Shown in pieces: positions 55,417 to 64,000 of a DNA stretch of 64,000 nt (the stretch's first letter is position 1; each line of letters begins with the position of its first letter). Below the pieces are notes generated by a model that saw nothing but the letters and a program-made list of their open reading frames with translations, had not been told where the DNA came from and did not search any database. The stretch comes from Madurella fahalii (taxonomy: Eukaryota; Ascomycota; Sordariomycetes; Sordariales): the NCBI GenBank assembly GCA_029876055.1, contig CM056874.1:248001-312000 (forward strand), given 5' to 3'. The translations under genes were made by a program, and so were the position numbers.

Positions 55417-56642
55417 TCACACCTCCGCACAGCCGTGATCATCATCCCTCTCCTTCTCCCTCGATCCTGCCGTCGCGCTCTCTGGTGCTGAATTGTCCTC
55501 TCTCTTGGTATTGACCCCTGAATAATCCCCTGGCCCCGAGCTGCCGTCCGGGACGTGAAATCTGCGATCGAACCTCGCAATCGCATAAACATACACCACC
55601 AGCAGCTCCACCACGAATACGAAACAATAAAACGCCTCCTTGGAGTGGTACCACGCGGGCTGCGTGATGGGCCGCGGCACAAAATTGATCGCGGCGCGAA
55701 ACCCAGCGCCCAGCGTCAACACCACCGACGTGAACAGCAGCAGTGCCATCTTGGTCCTCATCGTCCCCTCCCCAAACTCCTCCGGCGGGTAGGCCCCCCG
55801 CCTGGGCAGCACCGCGGCGGCGACAACCACCACCACCGGCAAGAACGCGATGACCGTCAGATACACGCCGGCGAAGCGCATCACATCCCTCTCCTTCATC
55901 CGCGCCTCGGCATCGAGCGTGAAGAGGCTGTGCACCGAGCACACGACGACCATGACCAGGACGGCGACCACGCTGGCCAGCACGGCGCGCCACAGCCAGC
56001 GCAGGGGGTTGCCCCAGCCGGTGCGGGGGTGGGTGGCGCGCAGGACGCGCAGGGCCAGGACGAGGTTGACGACGAAGAGCAGCAGCACGCCGGCCGAGAC
56101 GAAGACGCCCGAGGCGATGGCCAGGTCGACGTTGGCGCGGTTGCGCGGGACCGACCAGGCGATGCGGAGGGCGAGGGCGGCGATGCGCGCCATGCAGAAG
56201 CCGAAGACGAGCAGCGAGAAGACGAACTTGCGGCCGTGCACCCGCCGGTTGCGCTGGTAGATGGTCATGTGCGTGGCGGCCGCCGCCGCGAAGAGGAAGA
56301 GGAGAACCGCCGAGACGGGCACGTCGGGTATCGTGGTCGGCTGGCCGCCTAGCTGGGCTGTGGGAGGCGGGTAGGGCGGCCCTCCCGCTCCCAACGGCGG
56401 GAAGCCCGGAGGCGTGCCGGGAGGGGTACTGCCGGGCTGGTTTTTTTTTTATGTTGTTAGATCTACGGTTGGAGAGGGAAGAAGGGGAGAGAGGGAAGAA
56501 GGGGAGAGAGGGAAGAAGGGGAGAGAGGGAAGAAGGGGAGAGAGGGAAGAAGGGGAGAGAGGGAAGAAGGGGAGAGAGGGGGGAATGGGGGATGTGGGCG
56601 TACGGCTTGGGCTCCGCCGGCTGGTGGAGAGTTGGATGACAT
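55417..56642 (-). CDS. Seven-span membrane protein (DUF3112-like)
   Basis: Two exons, 56642-56604 and 56436-55417, give 352 residues. Exon 1 encodes MSSNSPPAGGAQA and the splice continues with a Pro/Gly-rich PGSTPPGTPPGFPPLGAGGP, as expected of the N-terminal outside segment. Seven hydrophobic segments follow, starting at VSAVLLFLFAAAAATHM, KFVFSLLVFGFCMARIAALA, LAIASGVFVSAGVLLLFVVN, AVLASVVAVLVMVVVCSVHS, VYLTVIAFLPVVVVVAAAVL, MALLLFTSVVLTLGAGF and AFYCFVFVVELLVVYVYAIA. A hydrophilic tail ends GCAEV. This matches the fungal DUF3112 family, sometimes described as receptor-like; its ligand and signalling are unknown. The intron (GTACGC...CTAAC...CCAG) contains a tandem repeat. Confidence 0.82.
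56473..56579. repeat. 17-bp minisatellite in the DUF3112 intron
   Basis: About six copies of AGAGGGAAGAAGGGGAG (plus strand). It lies between the donor at 56603 and the acceptor at 56437 of the DUF3112-like gene, so the transcript carries a pyrimidine-rich version. Confidence 0.9.
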
Positions 56643-57367
56643 GATAGGCTAGACGGCTCGGTGTGTTAAAACCGGGAATGGATGCAGATTGATTGTGGTT
56701 ACTGTGTGGTATGATTTGTCGATACAGCGTCTACTGTCGAGTGCACGTCTCGGGCGAGCCCGCTTGTACAGGAGAGTGGCTGCATTGCTACGGTGGAAAC
56801 AATATGTGGGATGACAGCCTCCTTTAAAACAGGTCGAACCGCCGCAATGTCCAGGTCACATTTTGTCGCAAATACGACATGGGATGGCAAGGCTGCTTTG
56901 CTTGTCCAATTCATCGGAACTGACTGCCGTGCGCAAAGTGGTTGACGTCGGGGCACGCACGGCCGGTCCGAGCCTTTAAGTGATGAGACCGGGGTTGGGA
57001 CCGGTGGATCTGAAGCGCGAAGCGCCGACCCGTGACGTCGCCAAGACGCGAGCCGCCGACTTGCCGGCTTTGTTCGTTTGTGGCCCCCAAGAACGCTGAC
57101 TGATGCCCGGGGCCGTATGGACTTGGGCCCCCTTGCACATCTTACCCGACCTTGCTCGCACCTTAAATTGTCCCATCCCCGAAAGGACCCCGTCCCCGGC
57201 AGCCTCCCCCTGACATGAGTAATCAGCGAGCACTTCAGGCTTAGCTCTCAACGTCACATTCTGAGGAGCATGTTGCGGAGAATGGCCAATTCGATAACGA
57301 ATGAATGAACTATATAAGTGCTCAGAGCAATCGATTGTCTTGCCCCTCGATCCCTCAACATCAACGC
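56643..57367. other. Intergenic
   Basis: Promoter of the DUF3112-like gene and 3' end of the next minus-strand gene. No other feature recognised. Confidence 0.5.
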
Positions 57368-58401
57368 TCAAGCTAGCTCAAACCGCATAGTGCCTCCGAC
57401 CCTACGTGGATACTCGTTATCACCTTGCGCCTCCGGCAGCTTCGTCTCGTGAAATAGCTGTGGCAGTCTGGGAGCTCGGTTGTCCATAGCAAACAACCCG
57501 TCTCCCAACGGAGGCGGTGTCTCAGCCCGGGCCGGCCCCGCGTGCCGTCGCTTACGCAGGTAAAAGAAGCTCATAAGACTGGCAGCGACCAAGGCAGTCC
57601 CACCGACCCCAACTCCCACGCCAATTGGAACAGCCAAGCTCGTATCGCCGGCCTGCGGTATGCTGGATGGTGGTCCCGTCGGAGGCCCAGCCACGTCTTG
57701 TCCCGATGTCGTCGCAGTACCTGAGGCTTCCACCGTCCCGACTGGTCCAGGAGCAGTCGTGGAGGGCGGTTGGCTGATGGCCGCCGTGCTTATGCTACCA
57801 TGGCCCAGTGACAGGTTCACCACTGGAGTTTCCCTTTCTTCTGCTGAACTGCTGGTGGAGGATGACGCCGGCTTTATACCTGCGGTGGCGTAGGCGACCA
57901 TATCCCCTAACGCAGGGGGGTTAGCGGGTTATTTTGGAATCTGGAAAGAGCCGCTACCTCACCAGAGACGGTAAAAGCAGTATCAATGTCGTCACAGCCA
58001 TTCACGAGGCGTGCAAGGCTTTTGTCGCCGCAGAACCAGCGTGTCTTGGTCGAATCGTCTGGGCATTGCGCAATGCTCAGTAACTGCGCTCGGTCGTCTG
58101 ACTCTATGCAGAATTTCGGGCAGGACGACGAGAACCATCGGCGATCGTAGCAGTTACCCCGGTAGTATGTCAAATCGTCGGGATCCTCCGACGGTCTCCG
58201 GGCGCAAATCTTGGAATCGAAGCACAGATCGCCCGGCTTGCAGCAGAGACCTGTAGCTTGGCCGCTGGCGGCCCAGCAGCTGACAGTGTCTTCCGAGCGC
58301 GTGCCATTAGGGTAGAAACAGTCCGTGGCTGCGGAGAGGGCGAGGATGAAGAGAAGCTGGAGGAGGAGGAGGGAGCCGAGTGGAATCACGGCCGAACGCA
58401 T
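57368..58401 (-). CDS. Cys-rich type I membrane protein
   Basis: Two exons, 58401-57963 and 57906-57368, give 325 residues (donor GTGAGG, acceptor TTAG, joining VSG to DMVAYA). The N-terminus is a signal peptide (IPLGSLLLLQLLFILALSAA). It is followed by an ectodomain of about 120 residues with about a dozen cysteines (CFYPNGTRSEDTVSCW, GLCCKPGDLCFDSKICARR, SSCPKFC), then a Ser/Thr/Pro-rich stalk of about 75 residues. One membrane helix (VPIGVGVGVGGTALVAASLM) precedes a KRR stop-transfer and a tail of about 65 residues. This is the common layout of fungal cell-wall sensors of the WSC/Mid2 type, but the cysteine pattern does not let me name a domain. The CFEM gene 3 kb downstream has the same overall architecture. 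Confidence 0.8.
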
Positions 58402-59237
58402 GATGGTTTCTGCGCCGACAAGAATTGAATGCAGGGCTTGGGAAACCGTGGAGATGCAGCGGGAAAGGCGTTTCTGTGGGTGTTTCCGTGGGTCCGTATA
58501 AGAAAGATGTCGGCGGGGCTAACGACTTGCGGCCTTCGGCAGCGGAATAGAAAGCTTGGATGGGACGAAGAGAGGAAACCGCACTTGCAGCGCCTTGGGC
58601 AGCGGATAAGCTGCACCATTGATTCTACAGAAAACAATGGGCTTTCTGGGGAGAGAAGCACCTGGCAGTACTTTACGAGGGACGCTGGGTTCATGGCTTG
58701 TGTCCAACACCTCATTGTGGCTGCCGCCCGCTGGCTCTTTTTGTGCTCTTCCAACAAGTGTTACCAATCCGAGACAGCCAGCAAATTCCGGGCACACAAA
58801 GACCATCTATTACCGCGCTTGTGGCTCGTTGAGCGAGTGGATATAGCCTCTGGGTAACTAAAGTCTCACCGACCGTCCATCAAAGCAAACCGCCCTCTCT
58901 TCTGTCTAAGGGTGTTCGCTCTGCTTCTTAGTCCCGGAGGTTTTGGCGCGGCAGATCGTCATAAGCAAAGGTGATTGACAGTTGTGCATATATACCGAAG
59001 CGACTCAACCCAGGGTTTTGATCAAACGAGAGAATCGACTGCAATGTCACTGCAATGATGGTGTTACTCCAACCGCGGCGGAAGGTGAAACGGGAAGCGC
59101 AGGTGAAGGTTGTTGATAGTGGAGCCCAGTCCGGTTAGCGCCTCCGGAACTTGCCGCCCGAGATTTTTCAAACCCGCGGATCCAACCTCGCTCCGATAAC
59201 CGCCAAACCACATGTCAATGCCATCCACGTTTCCGCC
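58402..59237. other. Divergent intergenic region
   Basis: Between the Cys-rich membrane protein and uL22m. No gene recognised. Confidence 0.5.
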
Positions 59238-60413
59238 ATGACCCTCAGTGTGCCATCGAGGCGGCTGCTCCGGGGCGGTAAGTTCTACTGTTGCCTCTCA
59301 CGCCCCTCCCAACCCAGTCTAACCTCGCCCGACAGCGCCGCCCTCGGCCAACGCGCTGCTCCCAGCGCTCCAGTCCCTCTCCCTCGCCCCTAATACCACC
59401 ACCACCCGACCGATCCACACGACCCCCTCGAACCAGTGGTTCTGGAACCGCAAGAGCAGAGACCAAACCGAGACGTCGATCGAGAAGCAGGTCTCGGGCA
59501 CGCAAGAAACCCGCAACGCCCTCGTAAACCGGCTCTCGTCGCGCCTCGAAGGCCCAGCCATCTTCGAAGACGAGGCAAAAGAAACCGCACCCGCCGGCGG
59601 CCCGGATGCGACGCAGCAGCCCGGCCGCAAGAGCGGCGCGTTCACCCGCGCGGGCGCCTCCCTCGTCAAGGAGCACCTCGCCCGCGCCGTCGACCCGGAC
59701 CCGCGCAGCCGCGTCCGCTGGGAGCGCAAGATGGTTATCCGCCAGGTGCAGCGCGGGACGAACCCGTTCAGCCGCGAGCCGCGCGCCGCCAGGATCGCGC
59801 GCACCGAGCGGCAGCTGACGACCAAGTCCCCCTTCCTGGCCACCAGCGTCAAGAAGCTGGTGCACCTGGCCCGCCAGATCCAGGGCAAGACGGTGGCCGA
59901 GGCACTGGTGCAGATGCGGTACAGCAAGAAGAAGATGGCGCAGGAGGTCGGGTACCAGCTGGAGCTGGCTAGGGACCTGGCCGTGGCCGAGCGCGGGATG
60001 GGCCTGGGCGAGGCCCGGACGGCCGCGGCGGTTGCCAACGGCGAGGAGGTGGAGGCCACCCAGCCGGTCAAGATCCAGACCAAGGACGGCAAGTGGGTTA
60101 CCATCGAGGACCCCACGCGCATGTACGTCGCCGAGGCGTGGGTGAACCGCGGCCCGTGGAGAGGGACCGTGCCGGACTACCGCGCGAGGGGACGCATGTA
60201 TCTGAAGATGAAGCCGTCGACTAGTGAGTTGCACTTCCCGCGCCTGCTTACTTCGTTTCTAACGCATGCCCAGGCATCTCGATCGTCCTCAAGGAAGAGA
60301 AGACACGGCTACGCGAGCACGAGGAGCGCCAGGCCAAGAAGATGCGCCAGGGGCTGTGGATCCACCTCCCCGACCGCCCTGTTACCGCTCAGCGGCAGTA
60401 CTACTCCTGGTAG
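59238..60413 (+). CDS. mrpl22: Mitochondrial large-subunit ribosomal protein uL22m
   Basis: Three exons, 59238-59277, 59336-60223 and 60274-60413, give 355 residues. The first 13 codons (MTLSVPSRRLLRG) plus the start of exon 2 make an Arg-containing presequence. A fungal-specific N-terminal extension of about 190 residues precedes the L22 fold: TTKSPFLATSVKKLVHLARQ, QGKTVAEALVQMRYSKKKMA, and the conserved beta-hairpin tip region IEDPTRMYVAEAWVNRGPWR with YRARGRMYLKMKPSTSISIV. L22 proteins line the polypeptide exit tunnel. The last intron was placed so that PSTSISIVLKEEKTRL is continuous. A dense antisense frame over the gene is a GC-rich shadow. Confidence 0.9.
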
Positions 60414-61023
60414 GCGGCTTGTCCATCTGGACGGGACGTCGGGTGTATGTGTGTGGGGGCGAAGGGTTATAGAGTGTATTATCTGCAGGCGGAGGAGTGC
60501 GTCGCTGGCACAGGGCACGCCATTCTCACAATCTCATGGCTTGTATCAGTAACAACAGTGCAGCAGAGGTACAGAAGAGACCTGTGTCTGCAATACTTTT
60601 ATCTTGCTGTCACAGTGGCAAGAAATATGTACAATACGAAGGGCGTTATTCTCCAGCTGCTCATGCGGCAGCTAACCGGGCATGATGCAAGGAAACTCGC
60701 AGAAGATCCGTTTCCCGCCAGCCGGAAACTGACGCCAACAGTCCGCTAAACGTAAGGCAACAACGCCGCCCTAAACCCGGCGAGAACCGCACCTGCCGCT
60801 CCAGCGAGACTCGCTCATTCCCCGAATGCCTGATGTTGTCCACCCGAGACCGTCGGTGGGTGCGGAACCCAAGCAACAGGGCCGATTCCCCAGGTTACTG
60901 ACAGAGGGCCCGCAAAGCTTTCCAAACCGTCGTCTCGCGTTTTGCTATAAAATCTCCGAAATCAAACCCCCCACCCATCCCCAAACTCCCAGTTTCCTCC
61001 CGGTTTCCCCCCTGGCCCACAAT
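60414..61023. other. Intergenic, convergent
   Basis: 3' UTRs of uL22m and the CFEM gene. No other feature recognised. Confidence 0.5.
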
Positions 61024-62103
61024 TCAAACCATCTGCCTCGGCTGCTGTCGCGGCAGCATGTCCTCGTACCGGTGGCTCTTCATCTCCAGCTCACCGTCGC
61101 CAATGTCGTATTCCGACGCGTTGTTGTGCGTGTACGCGTGCTCCGAGCTGGGCATGGGCGCCGAGATCTTGTAGCGGTGGTTGGGCATGGACGGCTGGCT
61201 GCCGCGGCGCTTGCGGAGGAAGAGGCAGCCCGCCACGCCGAGCAGCGCGAGCACCGCCGCCGAGACGCCGATGCCGATGCCGATCTTGGCGGCCTCGCTG
61301 AGCCCGGAGGAGGCGCCGGCGGCGGCGTCGGGAGCCTCCGACGTCGATGCCGAGCCGGCTGCCGAGGCCGTCGACGATGTGCTCGACGCGGCCGTGGTCG
61401 CCGACGATGCTGTCTCGGCCGCCCCCGCGGCCGAAGTTGCCGTTGATGTTTCGGGCTGCTCGATCTACGTTAGACTAAGATGGTTCTCGTGGGAGATGGG
61501 TCAAACGCAAAAAAAAACACTGACAGCTGAGCTCGAGCTCGAGTCACTGGTTGTCGTCGTCGGTGCGGCTACGGATGAGGAATCCGAAGTTGTGGTAGGA
61601 GTCTCGGCCGTCGTGGTGGTATCGAGCGGTGGTGGGGCTGTTGAAGTTGGGACAGGGGGGGCGACGAAGCCTGAGGTTACGAGCATTAGCTTCCATCAGC
61701 CCCTGGCAGGTGATCTAGGAAGTGACTCACTTGCACAGAGCGCAGATACCGCGTTGGTGACGGTAGGCTCGTAGCCGGGCGGGCAACCCCTCTGGGCGCA
61801 GCCACTGATTTCACCGATAAAACCCGGCTGGGGACAGAGACAGGCCATGTCATGGGCTGCACAGTTGAACGAGCCGGCCCTGTTCAAGGAACCGTTGTAG
61901 CAATCCACCTGTCTGGTTGTCAGTCATTGCCCCTGATTTAATGCCAAGCCAAAATAGCCAGAATGCTCAAGACTTCTCTCGACCCCCTTTTCTTACTCAG
62001 GGAAGGGGGACATCGGACTCACCCCGCAAGCATCCACGTTTATGGTTTGGGCGCTGGCGAGAGCCGCCAGCGAGAGCAGCGCAAAATATCGGACGCTCAA
62101 CAT
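61024..62103 (-). CDS. CFEM-domain membrane protein
   Basis: Four exons, 62103-62023, 61908-61731, 61670-61525 and 61464-61024, give 281 residues. A signal peptide (VRYFALLSLAALASAQ) precedes a domain with exactly eight cysteines in CFEM spacing: DACGVDCYN, FNCAAHDMACLCP, SGCAQRGCP and SALC. CFEM proteins sit at the fungal surface and often bind haem or act in adhesion and host interaction. About 130 residues of Ser/Thr/Ala-rich mucin-like stalk follow, then a membrane helix (IGIGIGVSAAVLALLGVAGC), KRR and a cytoplasmic tail ending PRQQPRQMV. The membrane helix replaces the GPI signal found in many family members. All introns are GT-AG; exon 3 begins with the last AG before FVAPPVPTST. Confidence 0.82.
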
Positions 62104-64000
62104 GATGACAAGGATCTCGCGAGGGTAAGTGGAAAGAACCGTCCGGACCAGCGTCTAAAGTAGGCAAGGGACCGAGAGATGTGGATAGGTAGTCAGGAAG
62201 TAACTGGGTATCTCCGGGGGTTCAACAGAGTTTCGATGGTTCTCAAGTGCGTGGACAATGTCGTGTTACTTGTACGCGCAAGAGCATATTGTATCGGTTG
62301 GCCACCTGGATGTTGGGGGGTTCTGCCGTCTGCGTGATAGACGACTTGGGTTGGGTAAGAAAACGGTTTACGGGCTGCAAAGGATCGTCGCGGTTTGGAA
62401 AGGAGAGGCCTGGCGGAAAGAGTGATCGCTGGCCTGAGAATCGAAAATTGCTGGTTTCGTATCTACAGATGTGAAAATGAGCGTATCAAGGGTTGCAGTT
62501 GTAAACGAAAGGAAGGGCGAAGAAACTGCCAACCCCGAGTCGAAAGGACAGGACGAAGAGAAGGCAAGCCGACTCTGTGGGAGGGTGGTGAGAGGGCGAG
62601 GCAGCGCTCGGAGGCTGGAGGGCGTCGGGTGTGCGAGGTTTAAGTGACCTGGGTTCGGGGCCTTCGCCTGCACGCCCAATCATCAATCCGGGGAAAAGCT
62701 CAGTTGCCCACTCATTTTTCGCTCAAATTCCAGTTGAGGGGAACGAGCAGTACATCCTGGTTCATGGAGAACCAGGGATGGAATGCATGGATTTGGCCTC
62801 AGCCTGCATCCAAACCCCTGCCAAGCCAGCCATGGCCCGGGGAAGCCCAATGTCGCTCGCCAATTCACCAATTCCGACATCTGTCTTCTCGGGCTGTCTT
62901 TCTCTGAAACGAGACACACAACATCGGGATGTGCATAACCCCACGTCGACAATCGCCCTCCCGTCCCTCTCAGCACGATAAGATTTGCTGTGTGTCCCGA
63001 TCTCATCGGCTTGCGCTGCACCTGCATCGGGTCCCGACATAGAAAAGCGGGTAACCCGTCGTTTGCAGCTGGCGCAGGTGCCACTTAATTTTAACCCCCA
63101 ATCCAGGGACCAAAGCCGCCCGCCGCATGTTCCGCGCCTGTCTGCCTTTTCCTGGAGACGGGCGCCCACTTGCAGTTTCAAATATTGGCAGCCAATGAAG
63201 CTTCTCGGTGGAAATGGCGCCGCATGACGACAGCTCTGCTTTTATCTGAACCCTCCCCATCTGTTTCCTGCACAAGTGTGGCTGCCCGCTTTGCCGTGGA
63301 CACCTCCCAAGAGATCCACACAGGGGTCTGACACAAGCTAATTTGGCGATCGACAGGGGTTCGCGGTTAGGAGGGGTTGATGTGCAAGCCACTTCAGCGA
63401 GAACTTGGAATAGAAAAGAGGTGGGACACAGTCAACCGAGAGGAGCACTTTGACGACCGAGAATGCATGAACATATCGTAAAAACCCATCGTTTGTCGAA
63501 GGGCCTATCAATCCGTATAGTACTCGCTAGAACCCTAAGCAATTGCCATGTCACGGCGGGGAAGGACCCGCAAGCATCGATCTTGTCGCGAGGGTTCAAG
63601 TTGGCATGACATTGACGAACGTAGGGCACACCGGCATCGTGACGTTCCGCCTGTGCCTATCCAAGAGGGCGGCTGGACGAAAAGACAGGTAAGACTCTAA
63701 GTACTGGTCTGTTTCTCGATGAGACAGGTTTCCTCTTGGGCAGTGCTACGATAGCCTGGTCTCAGCGCAAACCCACTCGATCTCCTGAATGCCTTTACTT
63801 TAATTAGCACTAGGGCTATGGGTAATGAAGGTAGAGTTTCAACTTCGAGTTATACTGTGTGGATGCAACCTGGCTTGTCGGAGACGAGCGACGCAAGCGC
63901 ATGTTTGCCGCGCTGATACCGGCAGGGCTGTAGCCCCGGCCGAGCTAGTAGAGCCGGGCATAACCTCCGGGGCTCGCACACGGTTGAAGGCTCCTGGCCG
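62104..64000. other. Right-end intergenic region, 1.9 kb
   Basis: CFEM promoter and sequence to the window edge. No gene supported. A GC-rich pair of inverted segments (AGCCCCGG at 63932-63939 and CCGGGGCT at 63967-63974) lies near the end. Confidence 0.5.

Noticed and set aside
55555..56352. 265-codon plus-strand frame over the DUF3112-like gene
   Set aside because: His/Gln/Arg-rich shadow of seven hydrophobic helices.
56414..56644. Charged GREGRRGEREEGE repeat protein on the plus strand
   Set aside because: Simple translation of the 17-bp minisatellite, open in several frames; the repeat lies in an intron of the minus-strand gene.
59245..60234. 329-codon minus-strand frame over uL22m
   Set aside because: Antisense shadow; the plus strand encodes an L22 fold with conserved splice structure.
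63932..63974. GC-rich inverted segments at the right edge
   Set aside because: Short arms with a 27-base loop and competing pairings; common by chance in GC-rich DNA and no gene nearby to end.

Overview
The window looks like nuclear chromosomal DNA of a filamentous ascomycete, most likely a Sordariomycete (Sordariales/Chaetomiaceae-like; genus not determinable). Reasons: GC-rich coding exons, short GT-AG introns with CTAAC/CTGAC-type branch sites close to the acceptor, single-gene transcription units, large intergenic spaces, and fungal gene families (COX9, CPC-2/RACK1, GCN1, DUF3112, CFEM). Exon joins below were worked out by hand from splice sites and reading frame. No rRNA, tRNA or CRISPR array was recognised. 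Layout: 0-8.6 kb is gene-poor and partly AT-rich, with a small membrane protein, a secreted-protein remnant, and a same-strand pair of an FAD monooxygenase and a secreted SMP-30/hetero-Diels-Alderase-like propeller, which together look like a specialised-metabolism fragment. 8.6-16.7 kb holds a secreted GH125 alpha-mannosidase, a HAD-family (CECR5-like) protein, an XRCC2-like RAD51 paralogue with an altered P-loop, and COX9. 16.7-21.3 kb is almost empty. 21.3-36.1 kb is a translation-centred block: a DHX29-like DExH helicase (with an apparent frameshift), GCN1 (about 8 kb, divergent from the helicase) and RPL19. 37-42.7 kb has mitochondrial SHMT and a 1028-residue fusion of isochorismatase, AlkB and GST-like domains. 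42.7-46.2 kb is empty. 46.2-51.4 kb has a broken bacterial-type LRR-kinase gene, TAF8, and RACK1, which carries a U24 box C/D snoRNA in an intron. 52.9-62.1 kb is dominated by surface proteins (a single-span fragment, a DUF3112 heptahelical protein, a cysteine-rich type I membrane protein, a CFEM protein), plus an orphan gene and mitochondrial ribosomal protein uL22m. How the genes relate: GCN1, RACK1/CPC-2, the DHX29-like helicase and RPL19 all act on the translating ribosome, GCN1 and CPC-2 in the amino-acid starvation response. COX9, SHMT and uL22m serve mitochondria. The rest are cell-surface, repair or secondary-metabolism genes without an evident shared pathway. Two conserved genes are interrupted by one-base length changes in G/C homopolymers, so either the assembly has homopolymer errors or these loci are decaying.
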